64,000 nt of DNA from Humulus lupulus (lineage: Eukaryota; Streptophyta; Magnoliopsida; Rosales; Cannabaceae), in assembly GCF_963169125.1 (NCBI RefSeq), contig NC_084795.1, forward strand, positions 277,336,122 to 277,400,121, read 5' to 3'. A program made the translations under genes and the position numbers. Shown piece by piece: positions 23,645 to 37,957 of the stretch (its first letter is position 1; each line of letters opens with the position of its first letter). Under the pieces are notes generated by a model. It was given only the letters and a program-made list of their open reading frames with translations. It did no database searches and was not told the origin of the DNA.

Positions 23645-26600
23645 CTAGTACCTAGTAGTATCTCCAGCTTTGCGCTTTGCTTTCTCAATAAGTGGTTTCA
23701 ACTGCTTCTTTTCAGCAAGAATCTTGAGGAAGTTGAACAAAAAAGGTATGTAGTTGTGTTTCCTGCGAATATTTTCGGTTCTCCATTTCTTGAATTTCTC
23801 CTCCTCCATCACAATCTTTTCAGTGGCAGCCTCAATCCCTGAATTCACTTCTGAAAGAGATTTGTTCAGCACTTCAAATTTGCTAACGTCTATCGGTCTT
23901 TCCAGCCGTGATGCAGCCAGCTGCTGCAAAATGCCCTCCCTCCTCTTCTGCAGCTCCTTCAGCTCAGCAGTACAAGTCTCTTTTCTGTTCTTGATAATAG
24001 CCATCAGATTGAACCTAATCTCACTCTTGGAGTACTTTTCAATGCGTTCCTGGATCACCGGTTGCACCATCTGCAACCAATCCTTGCCACCAGAGCATTG
24101 TCCAAGGCTAATGGGTCCCTCCTTCAATCCATCAAGCTCATACAGCAGACCATCAACTGGCAAATAGCTTATGAAATGGTAGACATCATCGTCTTTTCCT
24201 GCTGCCTTCTGCTCCTCAGGAACGAAAGGCTCAGGACGCGAAAAACTATTATGCGCCACACGTATAGCTTCACTGTTATTTATGGCCAAACCTTTGAGTT
24301 CAGAAGGAAAATTCCTTGTGAACTCTTTTAACTTAAACAGCTCGGGGCCAATGTCAACATCGGAACAGTTCAACAGTATGGACAATATTGCTTGGGTTGC
24401 ACAAGCATTATTGATAACCTAAAAGACACCATGAAGATGGACAATGTAGATAAAACGAAGCTAATAAGTACGTCTTCAATACAGCAAGCCAATTGTCTAG
24501 GCAACTTACCTGGCTTGCAAAAAACAAGTTGGGGTTTGGATCCTCGATAACACGTCGGTCATCATTTTCTCCTGGACGCCATTTGAATAGGAAAATCAAC
24601 CCATATACAGGCCTGAATCCGTGAGAGGGAACAAAACATAGGTGGTACTATAAATAGCATATATTTGAGGCCTTGTTCACCATGAGAGTGTGGATACCTA
24701 TCTGCCTAGAATGAAAAAAAACAATAATAGCAGCTTACCACAGGTCATTTAGAGAATTGAAGTCCAATGAATACAACTCCTCAACCTGCAAAAACATACC
24801 AAGACATCATATTTCCATGCAAGTGTAACAGCAATGAGAAGTCCACAGAAACAACAACAGCAACAACTGAACAGTTTTGTTACTCAGGAGAAAAAAACAA
24901 GTGACTATAGTGACCTTTGACCGCTGGAAATTAGAAGTGGCAAAAATCATGAAATGTGGAAGGTTAAGAAAAGCCTAGTTCAAATCAATCTTTTACTTTT
25001 TTTGTTCTCAACAAACTTCTAATTTATTGACAAGAGCCAACTTTCTTTGATCAACTGAAGTTGGTAAATGCAAAATTATTTGACACACTGATTAAGGAAT
25101 AATAAAAAAAACATCATACATGCGGCAAACATATAAATATAAATAGAGCATGAAAAATATAGGGAAATATGCATTACTACCCTTGGAAAACATAGTGAAC
25201 AGTCAAGATAAATTAACATTTATGGGTCATACTAGAATATAATCTGATACTAATGGGTAATACTATATAGAGGAGGAATTATTAGCCACACAAGCCTTAA
25301 AATAAAAGAATGCTTGAGATATGAAAAGATTAAAAACATTGAGAACTTATTCGACCAAAGTGGATGACATGATCCTGTAAAATTAAAAGAGAGAAAAAAA
25401 AGGGGGGGAGGGGGGGATGGATATATGATCTTCAAATTAGGTAGATAAATATATGGCTCATTAGATGTTCAACCAATCAAAAACAGTTACAGATGATGTA
25501 AAGGGAGGAGTATTGAAGATTCCATGATCAAGGTTACGTGAGTGACGCTCATCTATGACTTCTTCAACTGAAGAAGAATAAAAAGAAACTGTAAAACTGG
25601 TTCCAAATCATGCAAATAATTAAAAACCTTCATAAAGAACACAATGCATGCAAATGACACATTGGTTTCAGAAGAAAAAAAATCACATAGGTGTGTTCTT
25701 GAAACGAGTATAAACTTCTAAATTACCAAAAAAAAAAAACATCATCAACAGGGCACACAACATACATATGCAAGGCTAAAATGCATTCACATGCACAGTA
25801 CATGTCCTCATTTAAACAATATCTTGTGCCAGAAACCGCGATCCTTCTAAAAATACTGATATAGTTTTTCTTTGAAAACACAAAGAAAAACAAAAATAAA
25901 AATTCTACTTCGTAGAAAATATAAATTGTGGAAAGTTGAAGATATGCTTTATAATTGTTAAAACTGTATTTTACTACAAATTCTGCACTCATACTTCTAA
26001 CTTTAAAGATTATTTGAACCACCTTTAGCAAAAACTTCAAAAATTCCGCAAAATAAGGTTCAAAGTATTCATCTTACAAGAACTGAAGGACATTTAAGTC
26101 ATACTAAAAGATTTCTACTACTTCAAATTATGCGGACTTAAATGGCCAACATGTTATGAATTTAACAACAAAATGAATTACAGAATTTTAAGTTCCTTTT
26201 GGACTCTCGCAACGGCAAACCTAAACCTGCTGCATGCTTATGAAAAAATAAAAAATTGCTAGATAATACAATTTAAATTTCACAGTAGGTAATTAATTAA
26301 GTGGTGTGACGTGCATTACTTTAAACAGGTTTTCATTGTAAAATTAAAAATGAAAAGGTTTCAAAACTATGGGTTCAATTAACATTGAAATAACTGAGAA
26401 AGTACAATTATGCAAAGCATATATTAAAAATTCATAAAATGACAGATGACATTAAGTGCAAGCTGAAACCATTGCACCGAAATCATACAAAAGATAATGT
26501 CAATTGATTACAGGAAAATGACAGCTTACCTGTACACCTTTAACTTGCATTTGTTGTATAAGTTCTGTGAACACCCCTGAAATGAGACAAAATGCTGAGA

Positions 26601-27165
26601 ACTTCTTCCATGGTAGTAAATATTATATCATGTCAAAGCACTTGAAATATGTTGTAACCCAAGTAGGGGACATACATGAGAGAAGGTCCTTTTGCAAAGA
26701 AGAAGAGGGAAAACAAAAGAAAGCTAATCTATAGAAGACATTGGAGAAAAAAGAAAAAAGAAAAAAAGAATCCCAATGAAATCAGAAAGCACAAAACATA
26801 GCAGACAAGTATCTAAACCATGGTAAGGACGCTCTCCAAGCTAATGTAGAATTCACCAAACACGCTCAAATTAAGTCTTCACCAAAGGTTTATTCTTAAA
26901 GAAAATAAAATGCATACTTCTTCCAAATATAGACTTGATTCAAGTGAAAGGAATTCAATTATGTATCATCGAAAATGAGATCTCCATCAAGAAAGTTTAG
27001 CATTTTCCGTAGAGTCCAAGATCTTAAACATTTCAACCTGGTCTTATGTTATATTTCACTTCATTATAACATAAAAGATTTATCAGGACCCAACAAATAT
27101 TTTTTTTTTATGTAAAACTGCACAAACATCGTACCTGGATCAGATTCAATGGTGCACCAAGACAT
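23645..27165 (-). CDS. UCH2: ubiquitin C-terminal hydrolase, UCH37/UCHL5 type (UCH2), 5 exons
   Basis: Cysteine protease that removes ubiquitin; UCH37-type enzymes dock on the 26S proteasome and, in animals, INO80. Exons on the minus strand are 27165-27135, 26576-26530, 24785-24739, 24612-24510 and 24418-23645. All are GT-AG and phases close to 333 residues. The catalytic set is complete: oxyanion Gln76 (FFASQ), Cys82 (NNACATQ), His157 (DDVYHFISY), Asp172 ([10 protein letters not shown]). The UCH fold covers about 1-220. The C-terminal helical, Lys/Glu-rich tail (about 230-333, [18 protein letters not shown]) corresponds to the UCHL5-type proteasome-binding region. Intron 2 (24786... to 26529 counted backward, 1.74-1.95 kb region) holds the uninterrupted copy of a block found also near CCZ1. 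The gene looks functional. The symbol follows Arabidopsis usage. Confidence 0.93.
26035..26500 (+). repeat. duplicated block, uninterrupted copy in UCH2 intron 2
   Basis: About 465 bp that correspond in order to 12785-13095 plus 18362-18480. It ends 30 bp from UCH2 exon 2. The segment between the two halves in the other copy (13.1-18.36 kb) is absent here, so this copy represents a pre-insertion state. Confidence 0.85.
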
Positions 27166-27170
27166 TTTAC

Positions 27171-27718
27171 CTGTCATAAAAAACAAAAAATAAAATAAGG
27201 CATTGATGAAAAACTAGTAAGCACAATTTAAACAGAGAACAAAAAAAACATACTAGTTATTCCTTTCAAAATCATCTCAAATCAAATTATACGAATACCC
27301 ATCCAACTAATCAAACTAGCAGAGCTAAGAAGGTCCAGCGTGAACCCACTTGATTTTGTCAAAATTTTATTACATATAAAGTATTGGCATATATATGTAT
27401 AAAAAAAAAGTAAAATATTACTTAATCTATGAAGCAAAAAAATACTTTTCAACAGCCAAGAAATCGTCATTTAATAAAAATTTGAGATCAAATAAATAAT
27501 CCCATCATTCATCACGAAAGAAAGCTTTGGGAAACCAACTCTACCAAAAATTGACTTCATTTTTCCTATAGAAAATGCTATACATCATTTCATTTCACCT
27601 ACAAGAATCTAAGCTCGCTACATTACTAAAATTCCTTCGAAAACTAAATGAAGATATACATAAATTAGATTAATCAAAACATATGTAGAAATGAAAAATT
27701 AAGAGCAGCATAAGATAC
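27171..27718 (-). other. putative 5' leader intron of UCH2
   Basis: On the minus strand a donor (CTATCAG then GTATCTTATG at 27718) and an acceptor (TTTATGACAG at 27171) bracket 548 bp. The acceptor leaves only five untranslated bases before the ATG. The first leader exon would be about 27719-27850. Inferred from splice words. Confidence 0.55.
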
Positions 27719-27850
27719 CTGATAGAGATGAAATGTAGAGAACCAGCGAACTGGATTTGAGCAGAGGAGAGAGAGAATTTAGGGGGTGAAGTTTTCTTTA
27801 AATTTTTCTTTTTTTCCAGAGAATTTGGGAAAACAGAATATGGAGAGCAA

Positions 27851-28241
27851 GCACTGTATTTGGGTTCACCTAAAAGAAGAAGATCGACAAGTCTATTTTT
27901 TAATTTTTATTTTAATTTTTAGGTAAGTAATAACAGACCAATTTAAAAGAATGTGATTTGTGCATTAATCATTAATTAGGTAGAAATTGTTTTTTTTTTC
28001 TAAATTGTTATTTTGTTAAATTATTTGAACAAAATTAAAATTAGAGGTCGATGAGTCAAAACAAATAATAGATGAAACACATGTCCCAAAATGTATAGAC
28101 TCTTAAAATAGAAAAACTTTTTGAATTTTATTAAATTTATTAAAAGTTTTCTCCTCTAATTATTTAAAGTTGTTAACTCAAGTCCCCACCTTTCAAAACA
28201 AATAAATTTGTAATTCACCAAGAAGGCATTTGAGTCAACTT
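27851..28241. other. intergenic spacer between UCH2 and the retrotransposon nest
   Basis: AT-rich sequence with the probable UCH2 promoter in its left part. No coding frame or repeat was recognised. It ends abruptly where gypsy LTR homology begins at 28242. Confidence 0.4.
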
Positions 28242-30507
28242 CATATGATTTATAAATGTGTCATTAGTTTGCTCATCGAGGTTTTAGGTTAAAAAATGTG
28301 ATTAAATTCAAATAAAGACTCATTTAATGAACATTACATAAAAAGAGTTGGTCATTCATTAAAATTCGTAAAACTATTATATTGGGATTCCAAAATATTG
28401 TTTTAAAATTCATTTACAATCCAAAGACACGGTACAGTCAACCTAAGCAACAAAAGCGAAAACTTACCACGTGTTCCTTAAAACAACTCCAGCCGTGGTG
28501 GCCATGTAGGCCAAATATGTATACACTGCTCCATGCCCTCTAACTCATGATTGTTCGACCCATTTTTCCTTGCTCTTACCTGCACCACAAAGCACCTGTG
28601 AGCCGAGGTCCAGCAAGAGAACTTCAAGCACAACATACAATAATAATAAACCTCAACAAAACATACACAATCAAAACAACAAACAGCTACCAGTTCCTAT
28701 TGGAATGCACAATAATACAGCAGTAGAACAACTCGATAGCACAATGGCATAACAACCTAATAGTACAACAATACAATAACACAGCAGTACCATAACACAA
28801 CAGTATAATAACACAGCAGTATAGTAACACGACAACACAATAACACAACAGTATAGTAACACGACAGCTCATTACTACAACAACAACCTCCGTGTGATCA
28901 GGGTGCGTTACTAGGCACCAAGTCCACGGTCCCAGGCGAATGGGTGTGTACAGCACCCTTGAGGGTCTCGTCCTGGCGACCTGCATTCAGCATGCTTAAC
29001 GCCGATCTCGGCCCCTTGTCGCTCTCCGCTCTTGCCGCAGTCATAATCACATGTATGACATAATAACTATAAACAATACATACAACGCTACACACCACAT
29101 AGCTCTACGGGCACAAACAGTTCTCCTACCTGGTGTCCTAAGCTGACAACCCAAAGCGATCCCGAGCACGATTCCCTAATCCGAACTTTGACAAAAACCC
29201 AGTCACAATGCATCCATAAATACAATCCATCAAGCATTAAACCAAATAAATAGCTTCGAAATATTATTCTAGCCTCTGGGACCTTGAATTCTACCAAACC
29301 GGGTAGTAGAACCCTTCCCGAGTCTTAACATATGAGTTCCTAAGCTTAAAACTTTAATTTGGTCATTTTCCCTAATTTGAGCCGCGGCCCGCCCCCTAGG
29401 GTTGTGGCCCGCTGCAAGGTAGAGAGCACGACTCTCTTATTTGGGAGACGTGGACCATAGCTCGAGCCCAAAACCCATAAATTCTCAAGCATTTTTACGA
29501 GCCAATCTCTTCAAAATCCACACAAATCAGAGCTTAGACCCAGAATTCAATCCACAATTCATACCAAAGCAGCATAACTAATAAGGATACCCTAAAACTC
29601 ACCCCAAAAACTCATCAAAATCCAGAATCATATCCCGAAGTTCAACCCTATAGAACCCCTAAACAACAACAGGAACTCAGTAAAATCAGCAGTAATTACC
29701 AAAAGAAACATGGAAACAACCCTACCTCAACTGATGATCCAGCCCTGAGCTAAGTTCAACTATTTCTAGCTTCAATCCCCTTTGAATTCCAAGCCTTCTC
29801 TCTTGAATTTCAGCAACAAAACCTCCTTAGCCCATTGAGAGAGAGAGAACCGTGAGGGAGAGAGAAAGAGCTAAGAAGATGTTGTGTCTTTCTTCTATTT
29901 TCTGGTCAGTTCTAGAGTATAGGTTAGCTTAAGTCTATCCCCAGCTGTAAAATACCCAAAATGCCCTCAAGTCTATCTTTAATCCTTTAATGCCACCAGG
30001 GCAATCCCGTCACTTGCCACATCCCGCTAATTCCTCGAGTGTTCCTATAAATCCCCATTTAATCGCGACATACTTAAACAATCACTAAACCACTACCCAT
30101 TACCCAACAATTCTGAATACATGCTATGTACCCACCATACCCCTAGGCTCCTCCCGAGCTAAGTATACGACCCCGTTGTGACTATTTAGCTATTACGCTC
30201 CCTAGGACCGTCTCGGATCGCACATCTCAAATATAACCCCATAACACTGGGGTCTTACTCACAATACAAACATAATTATATTTATGCCCTCAGCAGGCCA
30301 AAATTACAAACATGCCCCTATTCACAGAATTGGGCCCGCATGCATATTTAATACACATAAACATGCATGTATAATCACATTACCACACAATTCATTATAT
30401 CACATAATCACGCATATAATCCACAACTCGCTCATGTAATCCTAATTAGGCCCTCCAGGCACTGTAGCCAAGACACTCAACATTTCTATCAAATTCAGGA
30501 CATTACA
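28242..30507 (-). repeat. 3' LTR of gypsy element G1
   Basis: On the minus strand it starts TGTAATGTCCTGAATTTG after the purine tract, and ends at 28242. The other copy continues about 30 bp further (GTAACGATTCTAAGG ... GGGTGCTATA), so the 3' LTR is clipped at its end and no target duplication can be seen. It contains a variable AC-rich tandem region (28735-28870, units like AATAACACAACAGTATAGT). It lacks the MITE and solo LTR present in the 5' copy and so serves as their empty site. Confidence 0.85.
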
Positions 30508-33500
30508 GTTATCCCCTCCTTATTAAAATTTTGTCCTCGAAATTTATTCAAATACCTCGAGATATTAATCCCGCAAACCTGACTATAACCTCAGAATCAA
30601 ATTCTTTACCTTGCCACTACTTGCAATACCTTCACAAGAACGATGATCTTAATCTGTAAGACTTTATTTCTTTTTATCAAGAATTCCACTGGCTTTTCCT
30701 TACACAACAAGTTTTACTAAATTTCCAGGGTCTCCTAACCCAATCAGGGGTTGTACTCGTCACCCATTTCTTCAACAATGGCACCAGTAACATCTCGTGA
30801 GCCTCTACCCATACTGGGGTAAGGCCAATTTGTAGGCCCCTGGCCTAATCCCTATTAGGACCTCACAAATTTACCAAATCTAGAGTCAAACTTTTCTTTC
30901 CTTTCTGATCCATCATATCCTTGCTAGTTCATAACACACGGGGAACACAAAGCCCACACTCCTAGAACTCCACATTTCCATATCTAGACTTGAAAACTCT
31001 TATGTCCTTGTAATAATGCAGACATTCCTGCCTTAACGATCCTTAATAATTTCACTGGTTTTTTGAGCCATTTCTGAACCAGGATTCTCCCTGTCCCTAG
31101 GTTAAGTTTCTAGAATAAGCATTTCTCATTCCCTATCTCACAATGTCCTACTTAGAGTCACTCTATAACCCTTTTTTTCCAAAACCTGGGAGTCCATGGG
31201 TCCCAATCTGATACTATCAACCTCGGTGTCCAATGGAGACGTACGGTCTCTTTTCGTACCCACTCCCTCTTTAATATCTCACTCACACCTAGGGCTGTGC
31301 AGAAACGATCCGATCCAATAACAAACCGACCGATCCAATGTCAACCGACCGCTAAAAATTGGATATCCAATCATGATTGGATTGGATCGGATGACATTTT
31401 TAAAAATCCAATATTGGATCGGTCGGTTCTTGGATGACATGTAAATCCAATGGATCCAACCGACCGATCCAATCCAATAATGATCCAATACCATCCAATT
31501 AATATTCAGATAAAAAATATATTATATATTTTTTTTAAAGTTAAAATATATTATATTTTATTACATTTACTGTTTACATATATTATATTTGATGTACTAA
31601 ACTTTTTTATTTAATTATGATGTATTATTGTAATTTTATGTTGGATTCCTACAAATTATTAAGACTTATGTTTTTAAATTTATGTTGGATTCCTACAAAT
31701 TATTAAGACTTATGTTTTTAATTTTATATTAGATTTGTGTTGTAAACTTCTAAATCATTACAATTAAATATTTTTATTATTTGGATGAGTAATTAGTGTT
31801 TTTATAATTGAAATAATATATTTTTTTAAAAAAAATCAGCCTAAATAAAGGTTTTAAAAGATCGGATGGATTCGATTCGATCCAACGGATAACCAATGGA
31901 TGCATCCAATGGATGGAACCGAACCGATCCAATCATCCATTGGATCGGATTGGATCGGTTGGTTCAAGATGATTGGATCGGATCGGTTCCAAAAATCCAA
32001 CATCCGATCGGATCGGATCGGATCGGATGGGCTTAAAAACATTGGATGTCATCCAATGAACACCCCTACTCACACCAACCATGGTGTGACAACCTAGTAG
32101 GTCAAATTACAACTTTTGCATCCACTTATCTCACCTGTAATCCAAGGTGGTCCACCCCTAGGGTCCATAACCATATCCCTTTATACTAACTCCAAGATAC
32201 ACTAGTGTCATAATAGCCATTCTGGCTTCTAATTATCATCTCTTGTTGACTAAACGATTAGGTCGTGCGCCTCCTGGCATACAAATTGTAGCCTTAACAC
32301 CCATTCAAACTTCCTGAATACAATAATCGTAAGGGGTGATTTAAGGTTCATCCTGCATCTCCTCCTCAATAGTAGCATCTTTCAGATCACTTATCCGACC
32401 TACATATCTTAACCCATCTATTTCAAAGTGGTAGGATTCTTAACCTTTCCTACAAGATCTTATTCCTGTGTTTCACTGTTCATTCATAGGAATATATCCA
32501 CCAATTATCAATCACAAGTTCCAAACCAACCCCGCTCATTACTTCATTCTAATTGTGGCTAACAGGCACTACTAGCAACTCAACATCCAATGTAGAACAT
32601 CTAAGTCCCATGCCGAGCATATATGTTCTTATTCCTCTTTACATCATGAACCATGAACAACTTCTGTTTCCAATCTACGCACAGGCACAACCTAACTTAT
32701 AACATATTGCACCATAATTCCATACTTTAAGCAAGGACGATGTCCTTCGCATCGTTCTGTTGTACCAGTTCATTACGTACAAACTCTAATACCACGACGT
32801 ATGAATTACTCTTTGTTCCAACTTCTGAAAATCTAGTACGCAAATATCCATCCAGGAAAACTTTCTATTCTCATGTTACTCCAGTCAAAGTGTGGTTGTC
32901 CTCGAAGATGCTTCAAGTAGTAGCCGATGTGTCCCACTGGTTTCACTGTGCTTTTTGCCCCTAAGGCGTTCCTTTAGTAATTTCCTTATGGTTTCCATCT
33001 TAATTACCTCATACATGATCCCATTACCGCCCATAGCATGACCTTGAATGTCTTCTAGGGAAATCAAAACTTGTCCCTCTTGGAACCTTACCTATAACCC
33101 TGCTTCCTTAGCCTTGGTACTATCAATGAAGTTGTTATTCATGTTATACTTCTAACTGGGAGTGGTCTGAAACATCCTTGATCAATCTGAATATGAATTG
33201 TTTTTACCATCCATGTACTCTCTGTTTGAACTTACCTAGGCTGCTGAAGCATTGGTCAGTTTAAAAGTCTTCACTGATAATCTATTACATCCTACTTAAC
33301 GTAAGAAGCAATTCTTGGAATGTCTCTTGCCTTGATCCTCAGCTAGTTAATTTTTGAGAGCATTATCCTACCCTCGCAGCCAGGTAATTTAACCTTTATT
33401 CTAGGCAATGGGTACCTATCCTTAACAATCACTTCTTTGACTGTCCATATGCGGTACATATCCTTGTAGACTTGGTCCTTTTCTTGAAAAACGGTGACAT

Positions 33501-34960
33501 GTCCCATGATAAGATGTTTCGTTCGATCAACCCTCAAGTCGAACATTTCTTCAACTGAACCTTAATTCTTCCCTTTGAGCTAGTGTCATTCTTCATAATG
33601 TCCCGGATACCTGTTCTAGCACGCTCAATTCCCTAGATGTGATAATAATCCCAACAAATCTTTGTGAACCCACCTGAAACCTTACCAACCGATCCAGTGT
33701 TTATCTAGTCTAATTGTTATAACCTTAGTGGTATCTTCCTTAACAACTAGGCATCTCGTAACTGCAACCGGGCCTTTCCTTTTAACCTCAGAAGTCACCA
33801 TCATACCTTTCAGTCCATGGTTGTCCCTTATTTGACAAACAAATCCATACTTAGGTTTACCTCGAAACCCTCATAGAACCAGCTTAATCAGTTCTTACCA
33901 ATTTTCCCAGGTAGATGCTAAAATCTCAAGCCTCACGGTGTGACAATCGTATAGCATGTGCCACACATCAATGTCTCTCTTGAGAGGTACGCAGCACCAA
34001 ACTCAATCAGCTCAATTTATAATCAGGAACAAGAACTAGAAAACTAACTGGTCGCCTCCTAAGGGCTAGCCTCAGGCTCTAACCATATCGAGACAATCAC
34101 TCGAGCTAGGGTAGCACTATCGGTACTATTTGGTCCTCCTGCATTTAACTTTGGGCAGTTCCTCTTGATGTGCCCTACCATTCATCATTGAAAACATGCC
34201 TTTGATCAGAATTCGCCTAGCGTACACCAAATAACTCCTCCAAACCTCATCGCCATCCTAGCAGCCGCCATGAACACTATGAACTCTCCTGTCAGAACCA
34301 GGAGCAATAGAACTATCAGGGGTCTTTCTTTCCTGGTTACTGGGCCTCCGCCCCTACGTGATCCTGCAAATGGGGATACCATTGCCCGAGCTCAGGTAAC
34401 AACCTCATATACTGGAGCGATCCTAACGCCCTTGGCCATCCCAGGGTTCAATCCTCAAGTGAATTACTCCTTCCAGCCACGTCTATTGGTACCAAATCAA
34501 ATGCGAATTTGGTCGATCTATGAAACTCACTGACATACTTTGTCACTGTCTTACTATCCTGAACCGAGTTCATAAACTCATCGGTCTTTGCAACTCAAAC
34601 TGTGTCACCGTAGTGCCTCTCGTTGAACCATTGTCTGAGTTTCCTTCCAACCCATCATGACAATATTCCAGGCCTGGGATACAACTTCCTACCAGGTTCA
34701 GGCATCCTCCCGCAACACATACGTGGCACATGCCACTCTATCATTGCATTTCACTCCTATATAGCCGAGGACGGAGCTAACCATGTCCGTCCACTGTTCA
34801 ATTCTGCGCGGGTTCAGACCTCCCTCAGAAGTTTGAGGATAGCACTTAGGGAATCTTCCATATAATAATTCCCATCTGTTTCCACCCTCGGGTTAAGTCG
34901 TAACCGGTGCCATTGTTGCCAACTCCCACAAAGCAGCGTTCCCTGATGGAACCTGATGTC
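30508..34960 (-). pseudogene. decayed internal region of G1 (gag-pol traces)
   Basis: No long frame is left. On the minus strand, 33470-33343 reads VIVKDRYPLPRI ... RIMLSKIN, recognisable as the reverse-transcriptase segment that is usually KNRYPLPRIDDLFDQL ... FSKID. At 34205-34145 a CCHC-like knuckle (GHIKRNCPK) remains from gag. The order gag (right) to RT (left) fits a minus-strand element. Everything else is scrambled by stops and indels. A hAT MITE interrupts it at 31290-32068. Confidence 0.6.
31290..32068. mobile_element. hAT-type MITE 1, 779 bp
   Basis: Ends TAGGGCTGTGCA and (reverse complement) TAGGGGTGTTCA are imperfect inverted repeats. The 8-bp duplication CTCACACC flanks it at 31282-31289 and 32069-32076. 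Both subterminal regions are packed with GGATCGGAT/ATCCGATCC words, which make most of its two ends mutually complementary; the centre is AT-rich. Short open frames here are only these repeats read through. Confidence 0.9.
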
Positions 34961-34965
34961 TCAAT

Positions 34966-35966
34966 TGTTATATTATTTTATAATGTAATGTAATATTATA
35001 TTATTTTATAATATAATATTTTAGATTAAATAAATGTGACATAGAGTGTCACATATTGTAACATATAATAGAGAGTTACATTATTTGGATATATGTGAAA
35101 TATCCAAACATGTAACATATTTGGTGTTACAAATTCATCACAAATTTGTAACTCTTAAAATATCACCCACTATTGTGTAGATTTGTTGTTACACAATATT
35201 GAGATGAATTTCTTAAAGGCATATGAGAAATGGTTGATAGAGATGTGATTTTAACTCCCATATTGTGTATGGAAGTTACAAAATCAAGTGGGAATAAATT
35301 GGAACGTTTTGGAAAAAACTAAAAAAATTTGTTGCTAAACTTGACTGAGGGCCGCGGCGCCTGGAACAAGCGCCGCGACCCTAGTGGCTGACAGCTTCAT
35401 ACAATTTCAGTTTTTATCCAATTTTGAACGATTCCAACAGCCAAGTAACTCCCAAATCTCTATTTTAATTCCATAAAAAACCCAATTAATCATTGGTAAC
35501 AGCCATGGGGGTTGGTGGAATTTGAAATTCAAAGGGTGTCTCTAAACTCTATAAATAGGAGCCTAATGCTCACTTGTAAGACACAACTTTTCTATTCACT
35601 AGAGCACTTGGCTAGAAACACCTTGAGGATTGATTATTCCAGAAAGCATTTCCTATAATCTGTGAGAGATCCCTTAGTGCTTGCTCTTTCTTCTTTTCTT
35701 CTTATTCTATTTACTTGTTCTTTTGTTTAAAAGTTGTAACCCTTTTATTTCCTTTGTTCAAACACTTCTAGTTTACTTGTATCTTTTTGTAATAGAGTTG
35801 TACTTTCTATTTCTATCATCTTACATCTCCTTCTCCTTTTATTTGTATTTTTCAGTTATAGATTTGTAACACTTTATTTAGTCAATCCTTGTCTATTGTA
35901 ATATTTTGCATAGAGTTGTAATATTTTCTTACCATTTCCATTGAGGCAATACATATTTTCCTAACA
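34966..35966 (+). repeat. left (5') LTR of Copia C1
   Basis: 1001 bp. TATA box CTCTATAAATAGG at about 35547. It carries GGGCCGCGGCGCC ... GCGCCGCGACCC at 35349-35381. Relative to the right LTR it lacks about 130 bp after CCCTTAGTGCTTG (near 35683). The missing segment is bounded in the other copy by a short repeated TTG/TTGCTCTTTC word, suggesting a deletion between microhomologies. Confidence 0.9.
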
Positions 35967-35998
35967 TTCAAAAGCTTAACCCCATTGTTTGTTTCAAT

Positions 35999-36090
35999 GG
36001 AAGGTGAGACTATCAAAATCATGAACCAAGACCTAGTAGGGTGGAATAGGTTTCATGGATTCAATTGAACTTGGTGGTAAGACAAGGTAA
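35999..36090 (+). pseudogene. Copia C1 gag remnant
   Basis: ATG 35999 opens MEGETIKIMNQDLVGWNRFHG, the usual start of a Copia gag of the DLVKLDRFDG type, then hits TGA after FN. Gag-like sequence (TWW.DK) stops at about 36085, directly at a GTAAGTG word. The following 1.1 kb to the solo LTR is AT-rich with no coding trace. Most of gag and the protease are therefore missing, or 36086 onward is an intron or insertion I cannot resolve. Confidence 0.55.
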
Positions 36091-37957
36091 GTGTAAATTT
36101 TATATAATAGTGATGAAATTTTATTTCATGTATTAGCATATTTTCCAAATGTTGATATATGAATAATTGTGTAAATGTTAACATGTTAATATAATATGAG
36201 ATACATTGTAACATAGGTTACACATCTATTTGTGAAAGTTAAGTCCTTAGAAGTGAACTTTTGAGAAGCTCTACATAATCTAGTGATTGTTAATCTTATG
36301 TGTATGCTATATGTGAGATAGTAGTACATACATTTGACATGAAAATTATGTTTTGAGAATTTATAAAGCATGATAATTAGGTAGTTTTTGACATGCCTAT
36401 ATATTGATTTTGTGAATCAATAGATATGTGAATTATTGTATGATATTTGTGATATACTTACAATATAATTATGAGATTCAAAATGCATGCTAATATGATT
36501 GATATATGTTGACAAATTATGAGAAATTTCTTTAAGACATAATTATGTTAATATATAAAAGTATATTGATATATACATGAGAATTATCATGATTATTATG
36601 GTGTGCCATATAATATGATTATTAAGGTGATAATAATATTAATATGTTTTATCCTCTATTATTGCAATGTGATGAGTTACCATTTATTTGGTAAATAAAG
36701 ATAATTATTTGGAAATTAAAATTCTCATTTAAAGTGTTGAGCATCTCAGTTATGAGATAAGAAAAGATGAACCTAAGGGGATTACATCTTTTGATAAGTG
36801 TCTTGCCATTGCAAGAAAAATGGATCAAAGTGGATTCAAAATTGTGGGATGACATATTGACTCAATAGGCTTACAGTCTAAAGTGTGGTCAAATGAAATA
36901 TATTTGAGAATTATTTAGTGACAATAATTCTTAAATATTCAATGTCTCTATGAGGAGACATTACAAAATTGGAGAAGCAATTTTGAATCTTTATACCAAT
37001 AGTGAATAAGGTTGAAGAGAATTTTATTCATTCTTGTTAAAGATGGTAATATGTTTTAAATTAATCTCAATCACGAGATAATGTTAAACCAAAAGCATTA
37101 AAAAATCAAAGTGTTTAAATAAATCATTGAGGGTTTATTTTCTTTGATTTAAGTGTTTAAAATTGACATCCTCAAATTGATTTTGATGAGAAAATCAATG
37201 GATGTCAAAATGATGTTTTCAAAAGAATCTCAAAGAGACTCTTAGAAAACGCATGTAGAGTCCAAAGAACTTTACTTAGCTAGTTAGATAGTAGTATAAT
37301 AGTAATAAGTAGTATTATTGTTATGAGTGTGGATTTTTGGTTCAGACCGGGATTTATTTGGACACTCATAGTAACACTTGTAGATTTTCTAAGTTTAACC
37401 TATAGTTTAAGAATATTAATTTTAACCTAAGGTTTGATTAATATGACTGATATTGAGGGTAATATTTATTATATTATAAGGTTTAGATAAGACCCAATAA
37501 GATGATAGCACATGTCATATGTATGTTTAAAAATGATTAAGTATTTTGAGGAATAAATTTATTAAGGTTAAAATTTGTATATCCTAGGGTCAGTCAGCAG
37601 CTTTGAAAACGTTAGAGGGCTTAGTCAAGGCTGTTTACTCAATTCAAATTAAGCTAAAATTGTGTAATTTCATGTTTAATTATTCAGCGTATGCCGATAT
37701 ATCGCAGCTATAGGGGGCGATATATCATAGTACGGGGATACGAAAAACACGAAACGTCGCATGATTGCCTCGGACATACTGGCCCAGGCGATATATCGCC
37801 TCCTTCAGGGCATTTTGAAACATTTTGAAAATGTTCTCCATTCAAACCTTCAACCTCTTGATAAGTCCAACATCTTTCTGAACGAGTCTTTAGCCTCTGC
37901 TGAACGATAATTCAAATATTTTTCACTTAAAAAGCCATTGTCCATACAACAACCAAT

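Noticed and set aside
28671..28986. Cys/Tyr/Val-rich 'membrane protein' frames on the minus strand (also 49149-49398)
   Set aside because: They are translations of the AC-rich tandem repeat inside the G1 LTRs, present in both LTR copies.
31854..32097. Asp-Arg/Ile-Gly-Ser repeat proteins on both strands
   Set aside because: They are the GGATCGGAT word array of hAT MITE 1 translated; no start context or domain.
34270..34865. Plus-strand frames of 80-87 codons in G1 internal DNA
   Set aside because: They lie antisense to decayed gag next to a zinc-knuckle trace and have no own features.
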